A stretch of 64,000 bases of DNA from Bacteroidetes bacterium HLUCCA01 (GTDB taxonomy: Bacteria; Bacteroidota; Rhodothermia; Balneolales; HLUCCA01), in NCBI GenBank assembly GCA_001314545.1, contig LIHN01000021.1, positions 124,001 through 188,000 on the forward strand, written 5' to 3'. The position numbers and the translations under genes were made by a program. The notes under the pieces are model-generated. The model was not told where the DNA came from, made no database searches, and worked only from the letters and a program-made list of their open reading frames with translations. Of this stretch, positions 9,119 to 17,897 are shown in pieces (the stretch's first letter is position 1; the number at the start of each line of letters is the position of its first letter).

Positions 9119-10198
9119 TCACCCCACGGCAGGAACCAGCACCGCATCCTCATCCAGTACCTTTCGTGTGACATGCTGTTCGTCTGAGAGAATCCGAAGC
9201 CAGACCTCATCGGCAAACCGGTAAAAGGGTTGCTTTTCATGCAGCCATCCAAAATGCAGGAGCACGGGTGTAACTTCCATATATTCGTCTTTGCCGGGGA
9301 AAATGCCCAGCAGACGGGTCAGCACCCTGCGCAATTCAACGGCTCTTATGCCCCGAAGTGCATGCACCAGCGGCGAGGTATATAGTCGGCAGGAAACCTG
9401 CTCAAAATTGTGATCATGGGTAGTCAAATCGGCGATGTAGTCCATCTGCGCGCTGGTGTGTCCGTTAATCCACGGGAAGACCGGTACATCCAGGTCCGAC
9501 ATCGCCATGGCCAGCGACCACTCGCACGATTCCTCCGTACGACCTTTTTCCTTCAGCCGGCTCTGAAAATGTGTGAGGTGCATGTTGTCCAGAAACCAGG
9601 CCGCCTTCGTGCAGACCTGTTGGGCCAGCTCCCTGTCCCGCACATACATCACGCCAGACTGGACCCGGTTCAGATAGGTCAGTCCAAAGCGGGACAGTGT
9701 GGTACGACGTCGTTGCAGCAGAATATCTTTGAGCACGCCCAATCCCTTGGGACCGCCAAAAAAGGGATCGGAACTCAGGCTTCCCGTTGCGGTAAACCGG
9801 TACGCCCTCAGCGCGGTCCACAAATCGTCGGGTTTGCGACAGAAAATCATGTCTGCATCCAGGAACAGCGTGCGGTCATACCGGGCATAGCGATGCACAT
9901 TGTGCTTGAATCCGGTAATCGATCGGTGTTCCGGCTCCAGAAACACGATATCATCCACCAGATGACGGATGTCCAGTCGGCGCAGCAGAGCCTCGTGCTG
10001 GGGTTCGCAGGCCAGAGCCACCGGTCTGTGCGCATCGTACCGACGGAGCGATTCGATGGAGGCAATGGCGAATTTCAGGTATTTGACATCGCCATAGACC
10101 GGATAAACGTATCCTTCCACATCCTCGTGCAACGGGGTTGGTCGGGACTGGAGAAAGTGAGCCAGTGAGGATAGCTGATTGGAAGTCATGTAGGGCAA
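9119..10198 (-). CDS. Nucleotide-sugar glycosyltransferase, GT8-like fold
   Basis: 359 aa. An N-terminal GT-A fold (VYPVYGDVKYLKFAIASIES) carries a DAD metal-binding motif at residues 114-116 within LFLDADMIF, as in glycogenin/GT8-type enzymes. The C-terminal third is unassigned. No membrane segment is seen, so it is probably cytoplasmic. The gene is convergent with GH3 (11 bp apart), and no operon partner reveals acceptor or donor. An alternative start is the Met at residue 4. Confidence 0.7.
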   Translation of the reverse strand: MPYMTSNQLSSLAHFLQSRPTPLHEDVEGYVYPVYGDVKYLKFAIASIESLRRYDAHRPVALACEPQHEALLRRLDIRHLVDDIVFLEPEHRSITGFKHNVHRYARYDRTLFLDADMIFCRKPDDLWTALRAYRFTATGSLSSDPFFGGPKGLGVLKDILLQRRRTTLSRFGLTYLNRVQSGVMYVRDRELAQQVCTKAAWFLDNMHLTHFQSRLKEKGRTEESCEWSLAMAMSDLDVPVFPWINGHTSAQMDYIADLTTHDHNFEQVSCRLYTSPLVHALRGIRAVELRRVLTRLLGIFPGKDEYMEVTPVLLHFGWLHEKQPFYRFADEVWLRILSDEQHVTRKVLDEDAVLVPAVG

Positions 10199-10283
10199 AT
10201 CTGAAGGTGGATGGTAAACACCCGTAAGATCGCCCTGCTGTATTAGCGGAATACTACCGTCGTGTAAAGGTTATGTTAACAAG

Positions 10284-10304
10284 AAAAAAACACCGGCTTG
10301 CCGG
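10284..10304 (-). terminator. Weak terminator-like hairpin after yajQ
   Basis: CCGGCTTGCCGG at 10293-10304 can form a short 4-bp stem and is followed on the minus strand by seven T. It lies 27 bp past the yajQ stop. The stem is short, so this is tentative. Confidence 0.4.
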
Positions 10305-10330
10305 GCCGAGGCAGACCAGCAGCAGCACCC

Positions 10331-10822
10331 TCAGGATTTCATATTCTCGAACTGCACCGGAATTTCCAGATTCTCCTTGCGGAGCATCGCCATCACCGCC
10401 TGTAAATCGTCTATTTTCTTGCCGGTAACCCGGACTTTATCGTCGTGGATGGATGCCTGGACTTTGAGCTTGGTATCCTTAATCAGCTTAATGATGATTT
10501 TGGCGTTATCCCGGCTGATACCTTCCTTCAGCAGCACGTTGAATTTGAGTCCGCCGTGCGAGGTCCCCTCGGGCTCCTGAAAATCGATGGACTTGTGACT
10601 CAGATTCCGCTTCACGAAGTTGGCGGTGAGCATTTCCTTGACGGCCTTGACCTTCATATTGTCTTCGGTAACCACCGAAATGACTTTATTTTTCTTGTTA
10701 AATTCCACCTCCGTGCGCGAATCACGGAAGTCGTACCGGGTCTGGATTTCCTTGATGGTATTGTTGATGGCGTTATCGACTTCCTGAAGGTCTATCTGGT
10801 TTACTACGTCTAATGATGGCAT
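10331..10822 (-). CDS. yajQ: YajQ-family nucleotide/cyclic-di-GMP-binding protein
   Basis: 163 aa, the normal family length, beginning MPSLDVVNQIDLQEVDNAIN, which matches the conserved YajQ N-terminus (PSFDIVSEVDLQEV type). Conserved blocks RYDFR, GLKFNVLL and KVQASIHDDKVRVTGKK are present. Family members are soluble; the Xanthomonas homologue binds cyclic di-GMP, while the role here is not shown. The gene is divergent from the S1-domain gene with an 86-bp intergenic region. Confidence 0.93.
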   Translation of the reverse strand: MPSLDVVNQIDLQEVDNAINNTIKEIQTRYDFRDSRTEVEFNKKNKVISVVTEDNMKVKAVKEMLTANFVKRNLSHKSIDFQEPEGTSHGGLKFNVLLKEGISRDNAKIIIKLIKDTKLKVQASIHDDKVRVTGKKIDDLQAVMAMLRKENLEIPVQFENMKS

Positions 10823-10908
10823 GATGGGATGTTTTTGGGACGATGATTGGCAAATACCGCTATATTTTAAGTGAAGTTACGTATTTAATCCAAAAAAGGC
10901 GCTCCCGC

Positions 10909-11805
10909 ATGTTTCACCTCGGCCAGTACCAGATTCTAAAAGTGGATGAAATCAGCGATTTTGGCTACTTTCTCATCAATCCGGACATACCGGAACCCGA
11001 TCCGGACGAAGAACGGACCGAAGAAGAACGCCGCGCCCGTCGCATCCTGCTGCCGAAACGACTCACGCCGAAAGTCCCCAAACCCGGCGACCTCCTGCGG
11101 GTTTTTGTCTACAAGGACAACGAAGAGCGCCTTACCGCCACCCTGCAGGAACCCCTGATTACCCTGGGCGGCTTCGCCCGCCTGGAGGCCCGCAATGTGG
11201 ACGAGCGGGGTGCCTGGCTGAAATGGGGACTCGACAAAGATCTCTTCGTACCCTACCGGGAACAGACCGTGAAAATGGTGGAGGGAGGCAAGTACCTGGT
11301 CCACCTGTACATCGACGATAAAACCGATCGGCTTGCTGCCACAGCCCGCATCGACCGCCACCTGCAAAATACCGATCTGTCCCTGGCGGAAGGACAGCAG
11401 GTTTCCCTGATTATCTGGAAGAAAACCGACCTCGGCTACAACGTAATCATCGAGGGTAAGCACAAGGGACTGGTCTACCACAATGATATCTTTGAGCCGG
11501 TGCACAGTGGCGAGGAACGCACCGGATACATTCAGACCATTCGCGAAGACGTGAACCTGGACGTAACCCTCCGTCCGGTGGGGTACCGTAAAATTGAGCC
11601 CAAAGCTGGGAAAATCCTGGAGGCGTTGGACGAGGAGGGCGGAGTGCTGCTGCTGCATGACAAAAGCGATCCCGATGAAATCCGGAATCGCCTGCAGATG
11701 AGCAAAAAAACCTTCAAGCAGGCCATCGGCCGGTTGTACAAAGAGGGTCGCATTGTGATTACGGACACCCATATTGAGCGGGTGAATGCTACTCCGGAAG
11801 GATGA
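10909..11805 (+). CDS. CvfB-like multi-S1-domain RNA-binding protein
   Basis: 298 aa from the ATG at 10909; the earlier in-frame Met at 10843 would add 22 residues without family character. The order matches the CvfB family: S1-like domains (GQYQILKVDEISDFGYFL; GGFARLEARNVDERGAWLKWGLDKDLFVPY; GYNVIIEGKHKGLVYHNDIFE) and a C-terminal winged helix (SKKTFKQAIGRLYKEGRIVI). Staphylococcal CvfB is an RNA-binding regulator; function here is by homology only. Confidence 0.88.
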   Translation: MFHLGQYQILKVDEISDFGYFLINPDIPEPDPDEERTEEERRARRILLPKRLTPKVPKPGDLLRVFVYKDNEERLTATLQEPLITLGGFARLEARNVDERGAWLKWGLDKDLFVPYREQTVKMVEGGKYLVHLYIDDKTDRLAATARIDRHLQNTDLSLAEGQQVSLIIWKKTDLGYNVIIEGKHKGLVYHNDIFEPVHSGEERTGYIQTIREDVNLDVTLRPVGYRKIEPKAGKILEALDEEGGVLLLHDKSDPDEIRNRLQMSKKTFKQAIGRLYKEGRIVITDTHIERVNATPEG

Positions 11806-12073
11806 TGCAGGGATAGGCAGCCGCCGGGCATCCGGCTTAGCGGTTGAATCTGCTGCTTTGGATAATACGCCGGCGATGGGAAGCGACCTGGGAGCTTTTA
11901 TAAGACCGGGCTGCCGGCGATGGATAACGGCTTAAAGGAACCGCTGCGGGTTCTGCCGATGGAGCGGGGGCGTGTCCGGCGATACGATTGCACGAGACTG
12001 TACGAACATCCGGCAATATTTCGGGTAAAATCGTACCTTTAACTAAACATATGCTGACTCACACTGTACTGTC

Positions 12074-12331
12074 ATGACCCTATCCAAAAAGCGCAGAATC
12101 ATCTTTGTGGCCCTTGCCGCAGTCATTGCATCCATTGTGATTATCGATGCCAATCGCATTTTCAATCCGGATGAGTACATCATAGTACCGCATGGCAATC
12201 ACAATCACTACCTGCCGCGCGACCGTGACGAGAGTGTGCCGGTTCACAGCTTCCCGATGGTCAGACCGCGACCCAATGAAACCATCACTCCGGACGGCAG
12301 GGTGGTTCCGCGCGAGGATTTTCAGCCTTAA
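12074..12331 (+). CDS. Small membrane-anchored protein with one histidine-triad (HxxHxH) motif
   Basis: 85 aa. Residues 8-27 are one hydrophobic segment (IIFVALAAVIASIVII), then a periplasmic tail. The tail contains VPHGNHNHYLPRD, in which HGNHNH fits the HxxHxH zinc-binding triad of streptococcal Pht proteins, normally repeated several times in much larger surface proteins. The remainder is Pro/Arg-rich with a PDGRVVP stretch. The region before it, 11806-12073, holds no gene. Zinc binding is inferred from the motif; no partner gene is evident. Confidence 0.7.
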   Translation: MTLSKKRRIIFVALAAVIASIVIIDANRIFNPDEYIIVPHGNHNHYLPRDRDESVPVHSFPMVRPRPNETITPDGRVVPREDFQP

Positions 12332-12371
12332 ACCGACACCGCACGGGTGGTGTACAACTGACCATCGTCGT

Positions 12372-13049
12372 TTAGCGCTTCAATTTGGCGGTCAAGGCTC
12401 CGTGCAGCTGATTCAGATACGCCTCCATCATAGGCGCCCGGTCGTCCAGCGGTCGCTGAAAGAGCTCTGTGAGATGGGCCAGTCCTTCCGGGGTGAGTCC
12501 GGGCAGCTGGTGCAGCCACCGCCAGGCCGTAGTCCCCCTCGCCACCGGTTTATTCACCATTACAAAAACGGCATCCAGCAGCAACTCGGTGTAGATGCCG
12601 CATAAATACGCCTGCAGGCCGGTATTTTCGGTGCGTATAGCCGAGCGCAGTTTCATGCGGGCTTCGCCTACCCTGAAATGTACATCCTTGATGGTGGCAG
12701 CGCTGTGTGAGAATGATGCAAAACGCTCGCGTGCGTCGGTGATAAGCTCGTCAACCGTACCGGCCGGATCGCGCACGGGCGTGGCGTCCATCAGCTGATA
12801 CACATACGGACCGCCCCGGGAGATATCCAGGGTGATTTCATCGTAGGTTCTCCATCGCACCTCCACCCGTCGGGCGCCGTGAATTCGCTCCAGAAAGCCG
12901 TGATAGTCGGAGGTGAGCACGTAGAAGTCCACATCCGACTCATCGGTCATGCCCCCGTAGGAGGCACTGCCCGATACATAGCACCCCATGACGCCGGCAT
13001 CTGTGGCGTACAGGTCTACAATCTCATTAAATAGGGCATCCAGATTCAT
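12372..13049 (-). CDS. Predicted nucleotidyltransferase-fold protein
   Basis: 225 aa. Residues 24-45 (VSGSASYGGMTDESDVDFYV) match the pol-beta superfamily signature GSxxxG...DxD, with D38 and D40 as likely metal ligands. The C-terminal half is helical, as in aminoglycoside- or MNT-type nucleotidyltransferases. No HEPN partner is next to it, so a MNT/HEPN toxin-antitoxin role is not supported. Target unknown. Confidence 0.65.
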   Translation of the reverse strand: MNLDALFNEIVDLYATDAGVMGCYVSGSASYGGMTDESDVDFYVLTSDYHGFLERIHGARRVEVRWRTYDEITLDISRGGPYVYQLMDATPVRDPAGTVDELITDARERFASFSHSAATIKDVHFRVGEARMKLRSAIRTENTGLQAYLCGIYTELLLDAVFVMVNKPVARGTTAWRWLHQLPGLTPEGLAHLTELFQRPLDDRAPMMEAYLNQLHGALTAKLKR

Positions 13050-13077
13050 GGATGAAAGATAGCAACTCGCCGGAATT

Positions 13078-13197
13078 TCACTTCATAAAAAGGACCGGCA
13101 TGGAGTGCGCCGCGCCTGACTCGTGGCGGAGACGGACCACGTAGAGGCCCGAGGCCAGTCCTGAGGCGTCAAAGGTCACCCGGTGGGTATCAGTACC
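13078..13197 (-). pseudogene. Orphan T9SS type A sorting-domain tail
   Basis: In a frame shifted from the dat reading frame, this stretch reads THRVTFDASGLASGLYVVRL...VLFMK and a stop codon. It aligns residue for residue with the end of the intact T9SS sorting domain at 2606 (SHSVTFDASALSSGMYLYRL...LIK). No start codon or upstream domain is present, and it begins across the last codons of dat. It is best read as the 3' scar of a deleted secreted-protein gene. Confidence 0.75.
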
Positions 13198-14044
13198 CCC
13201 GATCAAAACGTTTCAGCAGCTCATCCTGCAGCGCTTTGGCTACGGGGCCGCGCCGGCCGTCGCCCACCGGGGCTCCGTCCAGCGTCACAATCGGTTGCAC
13301 GTCCGTGGTAGTACCGGATACAAACAGCTCGCTGAGGCGGGAGACCTCCGTATCACGTATGGCCACCTCGCGCAGCGGAATACCCAGGTCGCGCGCCATT
13401 TCAACGACCGTCATGCGGGTGATGCCGTTCAGGATGTAGTGGGATACCGGATAGGTGTAGAGCACCCCGTCTATGACTCCGAACACATTCGCATTGGGCG
13501 ACTCGGTGAGCACGCCGTCACGCACCATCAATGCAGTGCCAACCCCCGCTTTGGTCGCTTCGTTGGTAGCCAGTACATTCGGCAGGAGGTTCACCGTTTT
13601 CAGATTGCAGCGCGACCATCGTACATCACTGATGGTAATGGCACTGATACCGCTGTCATGCAGTCCGGTATGGGGAACAAAGGCTGCAGCCGATAAAAAA
13701 ACCGTCGGTTTAACCGGGGGCAGCGGAAATCCATGGGTTCTCGGGAACGCTGTTCCCCGGGAAATCTGCAGGTATACCGTGGCCTGACCCTCCGTCAGAT
13801 TGTTTTTTTCGAGGATCTCCTGATGCAATTCGGGAATACGCGCACGCTCATCGGCATCCAGTTCTATGCCCAGTCCGGCCAGTCCCTGATCCATTCGGGC
13901 GAGGTGGTCTTCCAGGCGAAAAAGGTGGCCATTAATAACCCGGGTAACCTCGTAAATACCATCCCCGAATAAAAATCCACGGTCCATGGGTGAAATTCGA
14001 GCCTCATCGGCCTGCTGAAAGGATCCGTTCAGATAAACATACAT
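13190..14044 (-). CDS. dat: D-amino acid transaminase (fold-type IV PLP enzyme)
   Basis: 284 aa from ATG at 14044 (MYVYLNGSFQQADEARISPM). GRGFLFGDGIYEV-like start, YLQISRGTAFPRTHGFP and WSRCNLKTVNLLPNVLA with the PLP lysine K149 match D-alanine aminotransferases rather than branched-chain transaminases. It interconverts D-alanine/D-glutamate and keto acids in the cytoplasm, supplying peptidoglycan precursors. The last codons abut a T9SS tail remnant in another frame, so the extreme C-terminus (FDRGY) may be altered by a deletion junction. Confidence 0.85.
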   Translation of the reverse strand: MYVYLNGSFQQADEARISPMDRGFLFGDGIYEVTRVINGHLFRLEDHLARMDQGLAGLGIELDADERARIPELHQEILEKNNLTEGQATVYLQISRGTAFPRTHGFPLPPVKPTVFLSAAAFVPHTGLHDSGISAITISDVRWSRCNLKTVNLLPNVLATNEATKAGVGTALMVRDGVLTESPNANVFGVIDGVLYTYPVSHYILNGITRMTVVEMARDLGIPLREVAIRDTEVSRLSELFVSGTTTDVQPIVTLDGAPVGDGRRGPVAKALQDELLKRFDRGY

Positions 14045-14233
14045 GGTGTAAACTCCTGCACTTTGGATATTCGTAGTGTGAATACAGGAATATAGCAGAA
14101 ATTGGATTTTGCGAAGGTCTCTGCAGTCAAAAAATATTTTCCCTCGTACCACTTGTACTTGGCTTTATGGTGAAATGCAGCGTCAACAAAACAGAGTCAT
14201 TCTATTCAATCAGTACTAACTCCTCCGATGTAA

Positions 14234-14512
14234 TGGTTTCAGGAGATATTAAAAAAAGAGTGGTTTGAAAGGAAGCCTGGATCCAAGTCACCAGATCTCA
14301 CAGTTGCATCTGCAGGTTGGGTCGGTTATTATAGCTCTGTTCAATCGTTATTAGCAGGAATAATTCATGTCCGAAACTACATCACCCTGGTTTGCGCACA
14401 CCCCCCATTGCCAAACCTGACAATGCATATGGGAGAACTTACGGTGGAGACTGCACCCGGCCCGGGAACCTGTATAACCGTTGACCTGCCGATTAGTCCC
14501 GGGCACATTTAG
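14234..14512 (+). pseudogene. Remnant of a histidine-kinase ATPase C-terminus
   Basis: The 508-bp gap between dat and the zinc-ribbon gene holds one open stretch with no plausible start. Its end, MGELTVETAPGPGTCITVDL, matches the final strands of the GHKL ATPase domain of sensor kinases (the G-x-L-x-V-E-S-x-x-G-x-G-T pattern). The preceding residues do not show the N, G1 or G2 boxes. It appears to be a decayed kinase gene tail. Confidence 0.55.
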
Positions 14513-14552
14513 CAACGGGTCTTACTAATTTCAAACCGGACTTTTCTACATT

Positions 14553-15059
14553 ATGTCCAATCGCGCTAAAGACAGCTACAACACAACCTTAGACGATTTC
14601 CTGAACGAGGATGTGCTGGTGGTATGTCCGTCTTGCGAAGGGAAAGCCATCGTCAAGGCCGCACCGCTGCGCCAGGCTGCCGATGATGAACAGCGTGTAC
14701 GGGTAATCTGCGCCGGATGCGGCTACAGCAAAACCCTCCGGGAAACCCCGAAGACTGTACTGTATCAGACCTCCCGACGGACGGTCACCGGACGGGTTTT
14801 CGGCATGGGCGGGGCGGCAGACCCCTTTTTCGAACTCCCCCTATGGCTGACCACACCGTTCGAGGGTGAACTGCTCTGGGCCTACAATCGCAGTCACCTC
14901 CTGTTTATCAAAGCCCACGTGGAAGCGTCCCTGCGCGAACGAAACGGACAGGAAAACCGCAATCGCAGCCTTGGGAGTCGACTGCCGCGATGGATGACAT
15001 CGGCCAAAAACCGGACTTCCGTGAGTAAGAAAATCGACGAACTGCTGGCGCGCTGCTGA
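14553..15059 (+). CDS. Hypothetical protein with N-terminal zinc ribbon
   Basis: 168 aa, soluble, not assigned to a named family here. Two cysteine pairs, CPSC (residues 25-28) and CAGC (51-54), make a zinc ribbon. The middle (ADPFFELPLWLTTPFEGELLWAYN) resembles a domain seen in uncharacterised Actinobacterial and Bacteroidota proteins, and the C-terminus is basic (RNRSLGSRLPRWMTSAKNRT). It stands alone, with no operon partner. Confidence 0.6.
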   Translation: MSNRAKDSYNTTLDDFLNEDVLVVCPSCEGKAIVKAAPLRQAADDEQRVRVICAGCGYSKTLRETPKTVLYQTSRRTVTGRVFGMGGAADPFFELPLWLTTPFEGELLWAYNRSHLLFIKAHVEASLRERNGQENRNRSLGSRLPRWMTSAKNRTSVSKKIDELLARC

Positions 15060-15175
15060 AAAGACCGCTGCGTGATGCGATGAGCACGGCATTCCCAAGC
15101 AAGCTATTTGTTGTTTAAACAACTATTTGGTATTTTCCGTGTGAAATACAACACAAAATGTGAAACCCAACCCAT

Positions 15176-16207
15176 ATGGAACTCGGACTGTACACCTTCG
15201 TTGAAAACACCCCGCTGCCCGGCGGCGAAATCCTGAGCACCCGCCAACGAATCGCCAATATGCTGGAAGAAGCCGAACTGGCCGATCAGGCCGGACTGGC
15301 GATGTATGCTATCGGGGAGCACCACCGGGAGGAATACGTGGCTTCCTCGCCGTCAACCCTGCTGGCCGCCATCGCCGCGCGCACCCGGAACATCCGGCTG
15401 AGCAGTGCCGTGACCGTGCTGGGCAGTGAAGATCCGGTTCGGGTGTACCAGCAATTTGCCACCATCGACCAGCTCAGCGGCGGTCGGGCCGAAATCATTG
15501 CCGGTCGGGGCTCGTTTATTGAATCCTTCCCGCTGTTCGGACAAGACCTGAATGACTACGATGAAATTTTTGCCGAGAAGTTGCAGCTGCTGATGGCTCT
15601 GCGGGAAAACACGATCATCGACTGGAAAGGAAAGCATCGTCCCCCGATTGACGGTCGCGGTGTGTTTCCACAGCCGCTTCAGGAAAAAATACCCCTGTGG
15701 ATTGCCGTGGGAGGCACTCCGCAGTCGGCCTACCGGGCCGGATACCTGGGACTCCCCATGGCCATAGCCATCATCGGTGGGTATCCGGAGCAGTTCAAAG
15801 GCATGGCCGAGTTGCACCGTCGGGGCGCCGAGGAGGGCGGACATCCCCGGCAGCGACTCAGTATCAACTCCCACGGATTCATCGCCGATACCTCGCAGGA
15901 AGCCTCCGACCTTGCATTTCCGGCGTTCAAAACCACCATGGACAAAATTGGTCGGGAGCGCGGCTGGGGTCCGATGTCGCGCGCACAATTTGACGCCTCC
16001 ACTACGCTTCGGGGCGCCAATGTGGTGGGGAGTCCGCAGCAGGTCATTGATAAAATCCTGTTTCAGCACGAAGTCTTCGGGCACGACCGCTTCCTGCTGC
16101 AGATGAGCGTGGGCAGTGTACCGCACAAGAAGATGCTGCGATCTATCGAGTTGTTTGCTACTGAAGTGAAACCGGCCGTTGAAAAAGCACTGGGGGTGAC
16201 GGCATAG
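15176..16207 (+). CDS. Luciferase-like (LLM class) flavin-dependent oxidoreductase
   Basis: 343 aa with the bacterial-luciferase TIM-barrel features: [13 protein letters not shown] start, [16 protein letters not shown], the [20 protein letters not shown] block, and [20 protein letters not shown]. Length is normal for the family. Family members use FMN or F420 for monooxygenase or dehydrogenase reactions; the substrate cannot be predicted. It is a single-gene unit. Confidence 0.88.
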   Translation: MELGLYTFVENTPLPGGEILSTRQRIANMLEEAELADQAGLAMYAIGEHHREEYVASSPSTLLAAIAARTRNIRLSSAVTVLGSEDPVRVYQQFATIDQLSGGRAEIIAGRGSFIESFPLFGQDLNDYDEIFAEKLQLLMALRENTIIDWKGKHRPPIDGRGVFPQPLQEKIPLWIAVGGTPQSAYRAGYLGLPMAIAIIGGYPEQFKGMAELHRRGAEEGGHPRQRLSINSHGFIADTSQEASDLAFPAFKTTMDKIGRERGWGPMSRAQFDASTTLRGANVVGSPQQVIDKILFQHEVFGHDRFLLQMSVGSVPHKKMLRSIELFATEVKPAVEKALGVTA

Positions 16208-16260
16208 GGCAGTTTCGATGAAAACCCGGGTGCAGGGGCACGCTTTAGCGCCGGACTTCG

Positions 16261-16668
16261 TCAGACCACTACCTTAGATGGATGCAATACAGGCAACACG
16301 GAGTTTTTGAAATCACGAAGGTTTCCCGTGACAATTGCATCGATGTCTCCAAGCTCCAGGGCCGTATAATGGAGAATAGCGTCTTCTATATCACTGAAGT
16401 CAGATGACAGTGCCAACGCAACCGCCCGATGCGATACGGGCACGATACGGATGATTTCAATAAGTACACGGAGATGTTGCCTTGCCTCAGCTTTATTCCC
16501 TCCCCGTGCGAGCACGTACCAGCTGGTTGAAATACACTCGGATGTAGCATACAATGCGACCCGCCCCTCCCGGGCAAGCTGTAATACCCTGGCTGAATGA
16601 ACCACATTCGGCTCTCTGTTTTGCAGAACATCCAGCACAATATTGGTACCAATAAACAACTTTTTCAA
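16261..16668 (-). CDS. PIN-domain (VapC-like) toxin, first catalytic Asp replaced by Gly
   Basis: The family N-terminus is usually KKLFIDTNIVLDVL; here it reads KKLFIGTNIVLDVL, with GGT in place of the expected GAC/GAT codon. The only fitting start is TTG at 16668, since the ATG-initiated frame at 16842 overlaps the antitoxin and lacks domain character. Later acidic residues (SDFSDIEDAI, GDIDAIVTGNLRDF) are kept. Length 135 aa fits the family. PIN toxins are Mg-dependent RNases; losing the first Asp should cripple catalysis. It follows its antitoxin after 67 bp. Confidence 0.75.
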   Translation of the reverse strand: MKKLFIGTNIVLDVLQNREPNVVHSARVLQLAREGRVALYATSECISTSWYVLARGGNKAEARQHLRVLIEIIRIVPVSHRAVALALSSDFSDIEDAILHYTALELGDIDAIVTGNLRDFKNSVLPVLHPSKVVV

Positions 16669-16735
16669 AACTATATCAGACCATTCTATGAGCCTTTCAA
16701 TCAATGGCAACCGCTGTTGGCTCGTTGTTATATTA

Positions 16736-17020
16736 TCATACTCCCTTTGGATCCGGGTCTGTAACAGATACATTGCGACGGGCCCGCTGTTCACGTGCAT
16801 AAGTTCTTCCATCGGGAGGAACATCCGGGGAAGCAGCACCAACTAAAGCCTGAATTTCCGGAGAAATGACTGCAGAAACACGGGTGTTTTTTGTGGTGAT
16901 TTCCGTGAAATAATTACCCACCAGTTCTGAAACCGAGACACCTTCCTGCTGAGCATATTCTTTAACTCGCTGAATTAGATTCTCATCAACGTACAGCGTT
17001 AATTTCTTTCCTGTAGCCAT
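16736..17020 (-). CDS. Ribbon-helix-helix-type antitoxin paired with the PIN gene
   Basis: 94 aa. The first half, KKLTLYVDENLIQRVKEYAQ then SVSELVGNYFTEI, matches DUF6364/RHH-type antitoxins that precede PIN toxins. The last third (SPDVPPDGRTYAREQRARRN) is unlike the usual acidic toxin-binding tail, which may reflect drift of an inactivated module. Twin palindromes directly upstream suggest autoregulation. Confidence 0.7.
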   Translation of the reverse strand: MATGKKLTLYVDENLIQRVKEYAQQEGVSVSELVGNYFTEITTKNTRVSAVISPEIQALVGAASPDVPPDGRTYAREQRARRNVSVTDPDPKGV

Positions 17021-17023
17021 CTT

Positions 17024-17052
17024 TATACGTATATGTTTTATCTATACGTATA
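17024..17052. promoter_or_regulatory. Twin TATACGTATA palindromes at the antitoxin promoter
   Basis: The perfect 10-bp palindrome TATACGTATA occurs at 17024-17033 and 17043-17052, 19 bp centre to centre, starting 3 bp upstream of the antitoxin ATG. Two closely spaced palindromes are the usual operator layout for RHH antitoxins, so this is the likely autoregulatory operator. Confidence 0.7.
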
Positions 17053-17254
17053 AACTAAATCGATACACACAAAAACGCAACCCGCAATGCATTTTTGTCT
17101 CGCCTTAACCGGTGCAGCACTGTGAGTACATAGCGCAGCATCGTTTTTATTTAAGATATTATTGTCTTATTTATGAGTTACCCCTATCTTGATATTAGTA
17201 CACACAATGCAATTTTGTTGCATTTGTCAGCTTATAAATGGGTATTTTCAGCGT

Positions 17255-17638
17255 ATGAATCTGCGAAACACCGTTACGGCCCTCTGGATGGTATCCCTGC
17301 TGTCCGTCGTATTCAGCGACCTGGTGATTGTTGCGTCATGGAAGCTGAACGAGGCCTACATCGCCCGTACAATGTGTGTTGAGCGGGATGTTGCCGAATC
17401 CGATTGCGGGGGTACCTGCTATCTGACGGCCCAGCTGGAAGCCCGGAACAATCCGGAACCGGACAGCGTGCCTCTGGCCACCCTGCTGGAGCAGTCTCGT
17501 TCGCTGACGGCCACTCTCCCGGAGTCGATGGCCGCACTACAGCCCCGGAAAAAGGAGCATGAGGGTGCATGGACCGGCCATGAAACACCACCCTCCGAGG
17601 AGCTTGTCGCGGAGATTTTCCATCCTCCGCGCGCGTAA
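17255..17638 (+). CDS. Small Cys-containing membrane/exported protein upstream of the copper receptor
   Basis: 127 aa from ATG at 17255 (MNLRNTVTALWMVSLLSVVF), chosen because it opens a hydrophobic N-terminal segment. The mature part, WKLNEAYIARTMCVERD...CGGTCYLT, matches a small Bacteroidota family with a C-x(n)-C-x3-C pattern found next to metal receptors. It lies upstream of the OprC-like receptor in the same direction and may handle copper; this role is inferred from context. The C-terminal part is low-complexity. Confidence 0.6.
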   Translation: MNLRNTVTALWMVSLLSVVFSDLVIVASWKLNEAYIARTMCVERDVAESDCGGTCYLTAQLEARNNPEPDSVPLATLLEQSRSLTATLPESMAALQPRKKEHEGAWTGHETPPSEELVAEIFHPPRA

Positions 17639-17897
17639 CGGCCTCCACGCGCGCAATTGCCACTCCCTTCCTGCCAGATGTGATGGATTGAATCCTGCAA
17701 TACGACGGGCTGTCCCGAATTACTGCGCGGTGACTCCGTGTAGTATGCAGCGCCGAAAACAGATGCAGGCACACCCATCCCCCAATCTTGCCGGTACTGG
17801 GGTCCACCGGATAAATTCCTGTACCAAACCGTAATATCGGGTGGGGAACCTCACCGATGGGGAGTTGGCGTAACATCATGCCGTTACCAAATCGCGT

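Noticed and set aside
12372-13049. MNT half of a HEPN/MNT toxin-antitoxin pair
   Set aside because: No HEPN-type gene lies beside it and the C-terminal half is much longer than in minimal MNT antitoxins.
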